Notes: generated by a model not told the origin, from the letters alone. Shown: positions 1 to 9,100, counted from the first letter of the stretch. The stretch is DNA of 10,317 bases from Flavobacteriales bacterium (GCA_028825055.1 JAPKAW010000055.1:1-10317), one strand, 5' to 3'. Made by a program: numbers and translations.

Positions 1-337
1 GGTTGATTTCGGTGGGGTGCTGCCGAATGAAGTTAAACCGTCCTCCGATATTGGTCGGGCCTTCTAATCGCCATTGACCGCCTGTCACCCGGTTGGACTC
101 TTCGGGCATTTGATCACTCCAGCGTTGAACATTATCCAAAGCTTTCGCCGCTTCCTGAACATCCCAATTTTCTTCAGGATAACTCCATTTCCAGGTGTCG
201 GCTAAGGCCGGCTGTAGCTTCTTAAATGCTTTTTCTGAATCGTTGTGCTTTGCGCTTAAAACAGGCTCGCGTTGCCACCAATAGGCCACGGAAAGAAGAA
301 GGACGGAGCCAGCCAATAGGGATGCAATGCGATTCAT
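1..337 (-). CDS. N-terminus of secreted beta-propeller-type protein (partial)
   Basis: This is an open frame of 112 codons that starts at ATG 337-335 and runs off the left edge, so only the N-terminus is visible. Residues 1-20 form a short basic-hydrophobic signal peptide (MNRIASLLAGSVLLLSVAYW). A charged, Trp-rich stretch of about 70 residues follows (segments such as TWKWSYPEENWD and QRWSDQMPEESN). Near residue 90 comes WRLEGPTNIGGRF followed by IRQHPTEI. In Bacteroidota the W-x-x-x-GPtNIGGR...hPt signature marks the first blade of secreted VPS10/sortilin- or sialidase-like (BNR-type) beta-propellers, which usually end in a T9SS sorting domain. Family and secretion are inferred from this signature; the propeller and any C-terminal domain lie outside the window. 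The start lies 23 bp after the expected stop of the broken DUF2805 gene, so the two may share a transcript. Confidence 0.72.
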   Translation of the reverse strand, partial: MNRIASLLAGSVLLLSVAYWWQREPVLSAKHNDSEKAFKKLQPALADTWKWSYPEENWDVQEAAKALDNVQRWSDQMPEESNRVTGGQWRLEGPTNIGGRFNFIRQHPTEIN

Positions 338-360
338 GGAGCCAAGATACAGCGAGTGGC

Positions 361-626
361 TTATGGACGTTGACATTGGTCGGAGCTTTTGAAGCGCCCC
401 TTTGATTCCCACCCACGCTGAGCAATGTGTTTGGTCGACCTGTTTTTAACTCGGATGCGTCAACGGATAAAGGATGCGCGCTAAGTTCTTTTCTCATGAG
501 CCCACGAGCTGCATTTTCTTTCAGGCCAAACGTGATGAAAATGGCATCGAAGGGCGTTCGGTCTTCCAACGCCATTTCAATGATTCGGTCATTTTTTTCA
601 GAAGTCAACCTGTTATAATGATACAC
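361..626 (-). pseudogene. DUF2805/TIGR03643 family gene, frameshifted and stop-interrupted
   Basis: From a GTG at 626-624 the frame reads MYHYNRLTSEKNDRIIEMAL then EDRTPFDAIFITFGLKENAA and GLMRKELSAH. This matches, from memory of the family, the DUF2805/TIGR03643 core (DRIIEMAwEDRTPFeAI..qFGL.E...lMRrEL), whose function is unknown. After about residue 49 the frame loses all resemblance and would continue to 222, overlapping the next gene by 115 bp. The neighbouring minus frame instead reads FIR-stop-RIRVKNRSTKH, then IAQRGWESKGRFKSSDQCQRP, and stops at TAA 363-361. That matches the usual family tail (SF..WR.RV..R.TKH....RGfe.GRFk). One lost base near 468-480 plus TGA at 462-460 in place of the usual Trp codon would explain it. 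Restoring one base gives 88 residues, the normal family size, and removes the overlap. Either a real pseudogene or two sequence errors would fit. The GTG start is uncertain; TTG at residue 7 is an alternative. Confidence 0.75.
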
Positions 627-670
627 GCAAGGGAAAGCGGGTCCATCCAGAAAATGTTCCGGTTGTGTCT

Positions 671-3600
671 TCAGCGAATCAATACGATATGCCCTTTCTT
701 ACTGCGCACTTGGTATTGATCACCTCGTAAAACAGCTGTCCAGGTATAGACGCCATCGGGCGCGAAGTAATCGCCGTCTTGAACATCTCCTTGCCACCAG
801 TGATCGAGATTTTGCGTCTGGAAAACAAGATTATTCCACCGGTCATATATTTTCAAATCCACCGATGTGACGTCGGCACTCATGATCAATTTCCATACAT
901 CGTTGTGGCCGTCATGATCGGGAGTAAAAGCGGTTGGCGCATATACGGTGAGGCTAGAGGTCGTGATAATGGATTGGCAAGCTAAATCCACACAGCCCAA
1001 GCTGTCTTGCACTTCGAGACAAACGTATGCGGGGTTGTCATTGATGTCGCTGGTGTTGATGTTCCATTGTGAGTTGGTACTGACCGATTCAGTGCCTAAG
1101 AACCACTCAAAATCAACTGGGGCATTGATGTTTGTAGCAGTAAACTCCATGAGGGTGCCATACGATTCAGGAAGGGCAGGAGTGTAGTTGAAATTGGCAT
1201 TTGGAGGCGCGTAGACACACAATGCAGAATTTTGCTGCGTGGAATTGGTGCAGCCATTGGCGTCCGTTGCGGTGTATACGAGGTCATAGCAGCCCGGTAT
1301 TTCAACGGTCATTGTCGTGTTTGCCCCCTGGTTACTCCAGGCTGTGAAGCCGTTGCTATCGATAATTCCAAAAGCACTATAGCTCCCCCCAGGATTTGCA
1401 GTTCCTTCGAATTCAATCAACATCGGTGTGCAACCAGAAGAAGGCGTTGAAGTAAAGTCGGTTGTGGGCAAGGGATGTATGATGGTGTTCTGACTGGTCG
1501 AGGATCCGCAATTCCCTTCAATGGTATAAGTCAGCTCAGGCGTTCCCAACCCAGCAATAGCGGGATTGAGTACGCCGTTGGAATTCAAGCATCCCCCGCA
1601 ATCGGAACTCCAGCTGCCTCCAAAAAGGTCCCCAACAAGCTCCAACGAAGGCTCATTGATGCAAAAGGCAGCAGGTAGGTCAAATGAGCTGCTCAAATTG
1701 GCGGTTACGATAAATTCTCCTGAAGAATTCGATGGGCATTCGCCATTCAAGGCGTGCTGGATGTTCCAGGTTCCTTCACCGGCCAATGAAGTATTGAACT
1801 GCCCATTGGAATCCAAGCAATTGTCGCAGTCACTGGTCCAGACACCTCCTGTGTTTTCAGCTGTGATTAGGACATCACCCTGTCCAAGGCATGCCGTGAA
1901 CGGGGAGTCAAAAGTAGCGCTCGGCGTATTGATGAGTTCCATGTTGGAAGAAAGAGTTTCCTGGCAAACTCCCTGCGATTCAAATGTGATTTCCAGCGTT
2001 TCATCTCCGGCTAAATTCGGATTGAACACACCGGAATCTTCATCGATGCAGTTCCCGCAAGAGGCCGACCACAGTCCTTCCGACGACGCATTGACAACCA
2101 AAGCAAAAGGGGCATCATCACTGCAAATCGGTGAAGGGAAATCAAATGCGAGGTCTTGAGGTAGGGCAACTACAAGTTCAATCGAATCAGCAGACCAGGA
2201 ACAACCTTGTTCTGAGGCGTTGAGAACATACCATCCAGCGTCTAGCTCTCCCACGTCGGTGAGATTAAGTGAGGCATTGTTCAGGACTTCACCGTTCGGG
2301 AATTCCCATGTCCAATCTGGTCCTGCAATAGTTCCTTCGGGTGAAGCGGACCAAACACTACCAAGGCATGCTTCAGAAGTGTTTTCGATCAAGCTAACAG
2401 CGACGGTTGGAGTAATCTCCACTGAGATCTCCGCGGCAAGGGATAAACAGCCTTCCACTTCTGCTTGCACAGTAAACATACCGCCATCTGAAGGTTGAGC
2501 ATCTGAGATGACCAAAATGCTATCAGATTCAACAAGCTCTCCATTCGGTCCGGTCCATTGCCACGTATTTCCTACTGTTGGACACGTCAAGATCAAGTCG
2601 TCACCCTGGCAAGTTGGAGCATCCCAAATCAAGTCGGGAGCTGTAAAAGCAGGTTGAACCGTCAAAATCAGAGTGTCCGGGGTGATTTCGCATTCGCCCA
2701 CATTTCCAGTTACGATGTACATCCCAGCATACGTTTCATCCACGGGACCTATGGTCAGCACGTTCTCGTCGATATTGAAGCCGCTTGGGCCTGTCCATGT
2801 GTACGTTGCGTTTTCAATGGGGTCGGCATACAATGTGACCATTTCACCGGAGCAGAGGCTGTCGTCGTCCGTGTAGGTTTGGAATTCATATTGGGCAAAT
2901 CCGCTGAAATAGCCATAGCGGCAATAGCCTGCGGGAGTTCCGTTGATGACGCCCATGTGGAAATACCCCGTGGAATTCTCGATTCGTGAAGCAGACAATG
3001 TGGGTACGAATGCGGTGGTCGTGATTTGCGCATATTTCCACAATCCAGCAGCTCCTGGAACATCGGTGAAGTCACCCGCCCCAATGAAGGCAGGATTTCC
3101 ATTGAACGTAAAGTCTCCTTCGCTGCCCGCTTGAACGAGGAGGTTGATGGAGAAGGAAGCGTTGGTTGAGCGAACAAATGCAATGTCTCGCGAACCTGTA
3201 CAGCGCAAGGGAGGGAGGATAGCTCCTCCGACTTCACATCCGACACCGGTCATGTGCAGCACAATCACTGGCGCCGAAGTTTCGTAATACGCAACCGGTG
3301 CGCCTAAAACATGGGTGTAAGTTTCCCCTGCGTTGAGCGTCCAAGTCAAGGTTCCATTGATGAAAACTTCCGTGTTGTTTTCAGTCGCCAAAATGAAAAC
3401 CCGGTCAGCTCCTCCAAGCTGTACGCCTTTCACAGCGATGTATTCATCTCCGGCCACACTGACTGGAATCAGCTGATCCCCCAATAAATCGAAACACGTT
3501 CCTCCAAAGGGAGATCCCACAATGGAGTCATCACTCATGGTAACAGCGATTGGAGCCGAACTTGAGATGTATGTGCCTCCTGGATGTGCCGCAGCTGCTG

Positions 3601-4213
3601 TGGAGGCCGCCCGCATTGAATACGTTTCTCCAGCGTTCAACATAATGGTAAAAGCGACATCAGCGGGGTGGCCTGTGAGCGCTACGCTCGGAACAACGGT
3701 GATCTCCGTATTGTCTTCTGTCGCCACCACGTCAATGCCTGCCTTGGACTCTGTGTAGTTGTTGCTCAAATAATTTTGGAATGGCGTATAAAATTCCGTT
3801 CCCAAAGCAGAAGAGCCCTTCAACGTAAAGATGTCGGGATTGTCGTTGTGGTTGACTTCGTAATAAGCGGTGATGGGCGCATCAGAAATGATGTGCAATC
3901 CGTAGGATAAAGTGGTGTTTACAGGTTTGTTCTCAATCATTCCCATCCAAGCCGTCAGGTTGACTGTTGATGTGCCATTCGCGGCAATGCTTAAGGTTTG
4001 TGCAGGGAATGAAGGATTCGCAGGCTGTTCAATGGTGATGTTGGCCGCTTCATCAAATGTGGCAAATCGAAGCACGATGGGATTGTCTCCATGGCCGGCC
4101 CAAACTTCAGGAGCTACGAACCAAAATTCAGTATCCGTCTGCGACAGAAGCGTGCTTGTATGGGCCGCTAATAGCAAAAAGAATGTGAGGAACTTGATTG
4201 CTGACTGACTCAT
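671..4213 (-). CDS. Surface protein A: IgGFc-binding-like head, Ig/four-Cys/PKD stalk, T9SS type B sorting domain
   Basis: This 1180-residue secreted protein starts at ATG 4213-4211. A signal peptide covers residues 1-24 (hydrophobic FLTFFLLLAAHTSTLLS). Residues 27-447 resemble the IgGFc-binding N-terminal domain: TDTEFWF, VATEDNTEITV (163-173), SSSAPIAVTMSDDS (217-230), GDQLIPVSVAGDEYIAVKG (245-263) and ILPPLRCTGSRDIAFVRST (332-350). Three Ig-like modules follow (Cys454/508, 535/589 and 615/671, each with a central Trp and a G-x-Y/F/W near the second Cys), then three four-cysteine modules (689-912) and one or two PKD-like modules (about 917-1083). The gliding-motility-associated C-terminal domain occupies 1087-1180 (AFTPDHDGHNDVWKL, LKIYDRWNNLVFQT, DGVYTWTAVL, ending KKGHIVLIR). 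This layout predicts export by Sec and T9SS and attachment at the cell surface, or release. An adhesive role is inferred; no catalytic residues were recognised. It is a paralogue of protein B (6135-9557). The 148-bp upstream gap may hold its own promoter. Confidence 0.93.
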   Translation of the reverse strand: MSQSAIKFLTFFLLLAAHTSTLLSQTDTEFWFVAPEVWAGHGDNPIVLRFATFDEAANITIEQPANPSFPAQTLSIAANGTSTVNLTAWMGMIENKPVNTTLSYGLHIISDAPITAYYEVNHNDNPDIFTLKGSSALGTEFYTPFQNYLSNNYTESKAGIDVVATEDNTEITVVPSVALTGHPADVAFTIMLNAGETYSMRAASTAAAAHPGGTYISSSAPIAVTMSDDSIVGSPFGGTCFDLLGDQLIPVSVAGDEYIAVKGVQLGGADRVFILATENNTEVFINGTLTWTLNAGETYTHVLGAPVAYYETSAPVIVLHMTGVGCEVGGAILPPLRCTGSRDIAFVRSTNASFSINLLVQAGSEGDFTFNGNPAFIGAGDFTDVPGAAGLWKYAQITTTAFVPTLSASRIENSTGYFHMGVINGTPAGYCRYGYFSGFAQYEFQTYTDDDSLCSGEMVTLYADPIENATYTWTGPSGFNIDENVLTIGPVDETYAGMYIVTGNVGECEITPDTLILTVQPAFTAPDLIWDAPTCQGDDLILTCPTVGNTWQWTGPNGELVESDSILVISDAQPSDGGMFTVQAEVEGCLSLAAEISVEITPTVAVSLIENTSEACLGSVWSASPEGTIAGPDWTWEFPNGEVLNNASLNLTDVGELDAGWYVLNASEQGCSWSADSIELVVALPQDLAFDFPSPICSDDAPFALVVNASSEGLWSASCGNCIDEDSGVFNPNLAGDETLEITFESQGVCQETLSSNMELINTPSATFDSPFTACLGQGDVLITAENTGGVWTSDCDNCLDSNGQFNTSLAGEGTWNIQHALNGECPSNSSGEFIVTANLSSSFDLPAAFCINEPSLELVGDLFGGSWSSDCGGCLNSNGVLNPAIAGLGTPELTYTIEGNCGSSTSQNTIIHPLPTTDFTSTPSSGCTPMLIEFEGTANPGGSYSAFGIIDSNGFTAWSNQGANTTMTVEIPGCYDLVYTATDANGCTNSTQQNSALCVYAPPNANFNYTPALPESYGTLMEFTATNINAPVDFEWFLGTESVSTNSQWNINTSDINDNPAYVCLEVQDSLGCVDLACQSIITTSSLTVYAPTAFTPDHDGHNDVWKLIMSADVTSVDLKIYDRWNNLVFQTQNLDHWWQGDVQDGDYFAPDGVYTWTAVLRGDQYQVRSKKGHIVLIR
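674..955 (-). other. T9SS type B sorting domain of protein A
   Basis: These are residues 1087-1180 of protein A. They carry the hallmarks of the gliding-motility-associated C-terminal family (TIGR04131/CHU_C): an AFTPDHDGHNDVW block, a YDRWNNLVFQ block, the WWQGDVQDGDYFAPDGVYTW stretch and the short basic ending IVLIR. In this family the domain directs export through the type IX machinery. It is much closer to the family pattern than the corresponding domain of protein B. Confidence 0.9.
1478..2149 (-). repeat. Three tandem ~75-residue four-cysteine modules in protein A
   Basis: Residues 689-912 hold three diverged copies that begin near FDFPSPIC, FDSPFTAC and FDLPAAFC. Each contains a W-S/T-x-x-C-x-x-C core (WSASCGNCIDEDSGVFNP, WTSDCDNCLDSNGQFNTS, WSSDCGGCLNSNGVLNPA), then A-G-x-x-T/G and a fourth Cys after E/Q-G. 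The cysteines are at 697-719-722-750, 775-796-799-826 and 851-872-875-902, so spacing is almost constant (21-22, 3, 27-28). The copies lie head to tail with no linker. Disulphide pairing is likely for a secreted protein, and the acidic/Asn-rich turn after CxxC could bind a metal ion; both are inferences. Protein B lacks this module. Confidence 0.85.
2165..2869 (-). repeat. Three tandem Ig-like modules in protein A
   Basis: Residues 449-683 contain three modules of about 80 residues. Each has the pattern C-x-G/D near the start, a central W (TYTWTGPSGF, TWQWTGPNGE, DWTWEFPNGE), a late G-x-Y/F/W and a second Cys 54-56 residues after the first. This is the common Ig-like stalk module of large Bacteroidota surface proteins. 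The first module is clearly homologous to the first Ig module of protein B, so the homologous region extends past the head domain. Confidence 0.82.
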
Positions 4214-4267
4214 ATACGTTGGCTATGGCATGACCATTGTGAAACGAAGATAGCGAATGTTGGGATA

Positions 4268-4282
4268 GTGTTTAATAAACAC
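4268..4282. promoter_or_regulatory. Perfect 15-bp palindrome upstream of protein A gene
   Basis: GTGTTTA and TAAACAC form a perfect 7-bp inverted repeat around a single A, in the 148-bp gap between the SulP transporter stop and the protein A start, about 55 bp before the start codon. On the minus strand, TATCTTCG lies downstream of it and resembles the Bacteroidota -7 element TAnnTTTG with one mismatch, though a well-spaced TTTG -33 element is not clear. The site could be an operator near the promoter. There is no T run that would make it an obvious terminator. Nothing else was recognised in this gap. Confidence 0.35.
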
Positions 4283-4361
4283 CTTCACTCAAGAATTCGT
4301 TGCAGGGGGTTTATGTTTTTGCATGCCTTTCTAATTGCCCTTGGTTTGGACTTGCACTAAT

Positions 4362-6092
4362 TCAGGTGTCCAACAGATTGGAAGATGCACGAATTCGCTT
4401 TTCCGGCTGGCCAGAAATACCCTTAAAACCTACGGTTTTCCCTGAATTCTCCATGGCCATGACGGTGTCTTCCAGAGCAGCTATGCCGCTCTGGTCCACG
4501 AAATGTACATCGGTCATGTCGATGACGACCTTATCGATCTCCGCTGGAATTTGGCTGCGAAGTCCTGCTAAAGCAGAGGCGTTTCCGAAAAATAGAGGGC
4601 CATGAAGTGATTTAATGAGCACATCTTGAACGCCTTCAGCGGGGTCAATGTGGAGCCGGAACTGACTAGTCGACCAGTCTCCCATGTATTTCATGAACTG
4701 GAAAGAAGCGATAACGAGGCCGACAGCGACAGCAAACACCAATTGCCAAAAGACGGTCAAGATGAGAACTGCGAGTAAGATGACGCGTTCACCCCAACCC
4801 ATTCGGAACAATCCACGGAGACCTTTGTAGTCCATAACACCAATGCCGACAGTAATCAAAATGCCAGCGAGCACCGCGGCTGGGATTTGGGATGCAATAG
4901 GGCCCAAAAGCACGATTGTAGTAAACAATAGGATGCCTGCGATCATGCCGCTTATACGGGTTTGGCCACCCGCCTGAATGTTCACAACCGTTCGAATGGT
5001 GGCTCCAGCTCCTGGCAGTCCACCGAAAAGAGCGGCAATGCTGTTGCCAATTCCTTGTCCAATGAGCTCTTTGTTGGGTTCATGTTGCGTTCTGGTCATG
5101 TTGTCAGCGACGACGCTAGTCAGCAATGAGTCGATCGCACCCAATAGTGCCAAGATCAATGCTGTGATGACATACGGTCCGAGATTCGATACCTGCGGCC
5201 AAGAGAACATTCCCCAATGGATGGAGGGCAGTCCTGCTTCAATTTGTGAGATACTGCGGCAATCGAGATCAAGAAATAGCGCAGCGCTTGTGATGGCTAC
5301 CAAAGCCACCAAGGCACTTGGAATAGCGGTTGTTATGCGCTTGAATCCGTAAATGATGGCAATGGTGCTCAAGCAAAGCAAGAGTTCGAGCCAATTAATG
5401 TTTCGGAGTCCCAAGGGGATATATCGGATGGCCCCCAAAACGCCCTGACTTTCAAGTCGAATGATTCCTTGAGCCTCCTTGGTAACATTGGCTTCAGAAA
5501 AACGCATGAGTTCATCCAAATCGATGTTGGCTGAAGAGATGGGGGTTTCTTCAATCCATGATTCACTGGCTGAAAGAAAGGCATCTGATATTAAAATACG
5601 CTCGGCAGCAACTCTGTAATTTTTAATATTCTCCACGTCTTCTGCCGGAACATAACCGATGGCCGGTAAGATTTGAGTGATCAATATGATGACTCCAATT
5701 CCGGTCATAAAACCAGAAACAACGGTCTGAGGAATGAATCGAATGTAAGATCCCCATTTCATCAGACCCAGTGCAACTTGAAAAAGTCCAGCTAGAAAGA
5801 AAACGAGCAAGATCAATGGAAGCGCTTGACTTAAATCACCATCGCGGTGTATCAAAATACCGCCAACAATCGAAGCGCTGAGCACGGTCATAGGAGCCGT
5901 GGGACCCGATATTTGCGTAGAAGTCCCCCCAAACAAGGCGGCGAAGAAGGCGATGAATGCTGCGCCGAAAAGTCCAGCAGACGCGCCAAGACCGGATTGC
6001 TCTCCGAAAGCTAAAGCCAATGGCAGGGCAACAACTCCAGCGGTGAGTCCCCCGAACAAGTCTCCTTTGAAATGCTTAAAGTCAAAATACAT
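4362..6092 (-). CDS. SulP-family inorganic anion transporter with STAS domain
   Basis: This 576-residue inner-membrane transporter starts at ATG 6092-6090. Residues about 10-465 are strongly hydrophobic and carry SulP/SLC26 landmarks: DLFGGLTAGVVALPLALAFG at the N-terminus, GGTSTQISGPTAPMTV (55-70) as the anion-site signature, ALLGAIDSLLTSVVADNMT (315-333), NKELIGQGIGN (340-350) and GGLPGAGATIRTVVNIQAGG (357-376). A cytoplasmic STAS domain follows (about 475-570) with VVIDMTDVHFVDQSGIAALE; Ser535 is at the site that is phosphorylated in anti-sigma-antagonist relatives. Family members move sulfate, bicarbonate or other anions, often with Na+ or H+; the substrate cannot be assigned here. A segment of about 80 residues between membrane helices (147-230) looks unusually long. 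The gene starts 42 bp after protein B and may be cotranscribed with it. Confidence 0.93.
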   Translation of the reverse strand: MYFDFKHFKGDLFGGLTAGVVALPLALAFGEQSGLGASAGLFGAAFIAFFAALFGGTSTQISGPTAPMTVLSASIVGGILIHRDGDLSQALPLILLVFFLAGLFQVALGLMKWGSYIRFIPQTVVSGFMTGIGVIILITQILPAIGYVPAEDVENIKNYRVAAERILISDAFLSASESWIEETPISSANIDLDELMRFSEANVTKEAQGIIRLESQGVLGAIRYIPLGLRNINWLELLLCLSTIAIIYGFKRITTAIPSALVALVAITSAALFLDLDCRSISQIEAGLPSIHWGMFSWPQVSNLGPYVITALILALLGAIDSLLTSVVADNMTRTQHEPNKELIGQGIGNSIAALFGGLPGAGATIRTVVNIQAGGQTRISGMIAGILLFTTIVLLGPIASQIPAAVLAGILITVGIGVMDYKGLRGLFRMGWGERVILLAVLILTVFWQLVFAVAVGLVIASFQFMKYMGDWSTSQFRLHIDPAEGVQDVLIKSLHGPLFFGNASALAGLRSQIPAEIDKVVIDMTDVHFVDQSGIAALEDTVMAMENSGKTVGFKGISGQPEKRIRASSNLLDT

Positions 6093-6134
6093 GTGTGATT
6101 GGCTAATTTTATGTAAAGAAATGAAAGGCTTGGG

Positions 6135-9100
6135 CTATCGCAAAATCGAAAGTGGTCCCGTCAAGGTGACTGGACCGCTATCTGTAATTTCGTGAACTCC
6201 GTAGTGATCTGTGATGAATAACTCGCCCTCGTTTCGGAGAATCTGAATGACATAGTAATAGGTCCCATCGGATACTTCATCCTGAGTGGGGCTCCATCCT
6301 GAACTGTTTCCAAAGTCATTGGATGTATACACGGCGTTCCCCCAGCGATTATAAATACTGCAAGAGCTTCCGGGGAAATAGGATAAGTCGGAAATTTGAA
6401 AATGTTCGTTGTTGCCATCTGAATTCGGCGTAATGACGTTGGGAATGATCATTTCACAGATCACCGTTTCCACTTCAAAAGAGCCCGATGCATTCAAATA
6501 GCAAGGAGGGCCCGTCGTTAAATTTACCTGATACAACCCATCCATAGCCACTTGAATTCCTACTTCTGAGCTCACGAATGACTCGTTTCCTTGATCGTCG
6601 ATGAAATTCCACTCTACCTGATAAGCTCCATCAAGGTTGGGGAGGGAAAGGATGGCTTCTGCATCCGGACAATGCGATACAGCCAAGGGGGCGAAGTCGT
6701 CAGCAATGGTTGAGGGAAGTCCCACGACAATCAATTCAATCGTTGTCACTGAAGAAATGCATCCGCTCATTTCGGCATAGGCTGTGAACGTACCATTTCC
6801 GGAGAGGGGAATGGAATCCATGCTCCAAAGGGCTTCTTCATTTGTGCCGAAAAAGGAATGATTCCACACAACGGAGGCTCCGTTTTCCACATCTGCAAAC
6901 CAGGTTGCACTGCCTCCTTCACAAATGGGGTCAAATCCGCTCAGTTGTGGTGGGGAAGGAGTGGCGAGGACTTCAATGAATACAGAGTCTGAAATCATCG
7001 GGCAATTGCCAATTTCACCGTCCAAAATGTACCAGCCTTCTTGTTCGTTTTGCGCATTTTGAATGCCAAACGTCTCGCTCGATGTGTAGCCCAAAGGATG
7101 CGTCCATTGCCACGCCGAGCTTGGTGGCCCAGCGGCAAACAACTCCACGTCTTCACCTTCACAGATACTCATGTTATCCATGGTGTCGCCTACGAGGTCA
7201 ACAATGTCCATGGTTCCTTGCGTTTCTACTTGAAAGGTCGCTGATAGAGGCGAAGAGGAGCACTCATTGAGTTGAGCAATGACTTGATAGGTCTGTTCGT
7301 CAGCCAATGAAACATTGGGAATAATCAACGGATTGCCCTGACCAATCGGATTCCCGGTGGCATCAAACCACGCGAAGGTGCATCCTTCGATCGAAACTTC
7401 GGCGTAAAGAGATGCATCAGTGCCGATACAAACAGGAGGGGCATTGATCGCTATAATTTCAGGTGTAGGTGTGATTTCCACCCAGGCAGAATCGGACTGC
7501 ATGGGGCAATTGTTGGCCATCCCATTTAGTGTGTACCATCCTGTTTGTTCGGTTTGAGCATTGGTGATTTGCATCCCCGCGCCATTGCTGATGAGTTCTC
7601 CGGAAGGCGAGTTCCAAGACCATGATGTGGCCGATGCATTGAGAGAATTGACCAGAACGTTGGAACCCGAGCAAACGGCTGTAGAGTCTAGATCGATTTG
7701 GCCTGAGAGCTGAGGCTGAACATTCACATCCCAGGACGCTAGAGGAGAGTAACAACCGTGATCGTTGATGACCAACGTGTAAGTTCCAGAAGCCGCAGGA
7801 GTCGCATTGAAGATGTCGACTTCAGTCGCATCGGGCAATGGGCCCTCAGGGCCATTCCACTCGTATTGAACAGCACCAACAGAATCCGTGCTCAATGAGA
7901 ATGACTCCCCTTCGCAGAGCCAATTGTCTCCTGAGATTTCAGGTAAATCAGGAACAGGGCTTACCGTCAACAGAAGTGTGTCGTTCTCTATTGGGCACGC
8001 GCCCACGTACCCTGAAACAACATAGATTCCATTGTCTGACTCGTCCAAAACACCTAATTCTAAAGGGTTTCCTTGTCCTGTGAAGCCGCCGGGACCTGTC
8101 CAGTTGTAACTCGCTCCGATGAGGTCATTGGTCTGCAAATCCAACGATTGGCCTTCACAGAGGGTGTTGTCCTCCACTTGAACGACATACGCCTGCGCGG
8201 CATAATTGCTGAAGTAACCATACCGTGTGCCCGAATTGGCACCTCCATGAACAATGCCCAAGTGAAATTGGGAGGTGCTGTTGGACAGCCGAGAAGCTTG
8301 CAATTGAGGAACAAAAGAGGTGGCTGTGATATTGGCATACATCCATGCACCGGCTGTTCCCGGCACATTATTGAATTCACTTGCCTCGACATTGGTTGCA
8401 TTTCCGTTGAACGTGAAGTCATCTTCACCTCCCGCGGGAACCAAAATTTTCAGGCCAATAAACTCATTGGTGGAGCGAACGAAGGCCACTTCCTGAGATC
8501 CCGTGCATACAATGGGAGGCAAAAGTGCTCCCCCCACTTCGCACCCAAACCCAGTGAGATGAAGGACATAAACAGGTTCGCTTGTCGTGTAATACGCCGC
8601 CGCCGCTGTAAGCGTGTGCGTATACATCGAATAAATCGAAGGCAATGTGGATACGACGTTGCCATTGAGACTGATAACGGTTCCGGCAACCGTGGGTACG
8701 ATAAAAACTTTGTCTGGACCGTTGAGGTTTCCTCTAATTGCAATGTATTCAGTTCCGACAATGTTGACCGGAACGATTTGGTCTCCCATGATGTCGGAGC
8801 ATCCGCCATACGGCGTGCCTGCGACGCTATCATCGCTCATGGTGATGGCAATTGGCTTGTCGGATGTTACGGTTGTACCAGAAGGATGTTGTGAAGAGAG
8901 CACAGAAGATGCCCGCCCGCTCCATGTTTGTCCTTTGTGGAGAAAGATGGTAAACGCGTTGTTTGCAGGATGGCCAATGATTGCTTTTCTCGGATTAATG
9001 GTGACCGTTGTACTATCCTCTGTTGCAACGATGTCAAAAGACGAGGTGGACTGTGAATAGGTATTGTTGAGGTACATCTGAAACGGTACCACAAAATCCA

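Noticed and set aside
460..462. TGA read as a recoded codon (selenocysteine or Trp)
   Set aside because: The site also needs a frameshift to be reached, the family has Trp here, and the other genes use TGA as a stop.
222..626. 134-codon frame as an intact gene
   Set aside because: Family similarity stops at about residue 49 and resumes in the adjacent frame, and the open tail overlaps the next gene by 115 bp. A frameshifted gene ending at 361 explains this better.
1478..2149. CRISPR or DNA-level tandem repeat
   Set aside because: The copies are similar only at protein level with conserved Cys spacing; the DNA has diverged and there are no spacer-like units.
1566..2159. Open plus-strand frame of 197 codons
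   Set aside because: It is antisense to the four-Cys modules of protein A and shows low-complexity Ser/Pro-rich translation with no family resemblance.
4268..4282. Palindrome as a rho-independent terminator for SulP
   Set aside because: The stem is only 7 bp, AT-rich with a 1-base centre, and no T run follows on the minus strand.
8073..8894. Open plus-strand frame of 273 codons
   Set aside because: It lies wholly antisense to the IgGFc-like head of protein B, which has clear domain motifs. Its translation is rich in Cys, Arg and His with no recognisable motif, as expected of a shadow frame.
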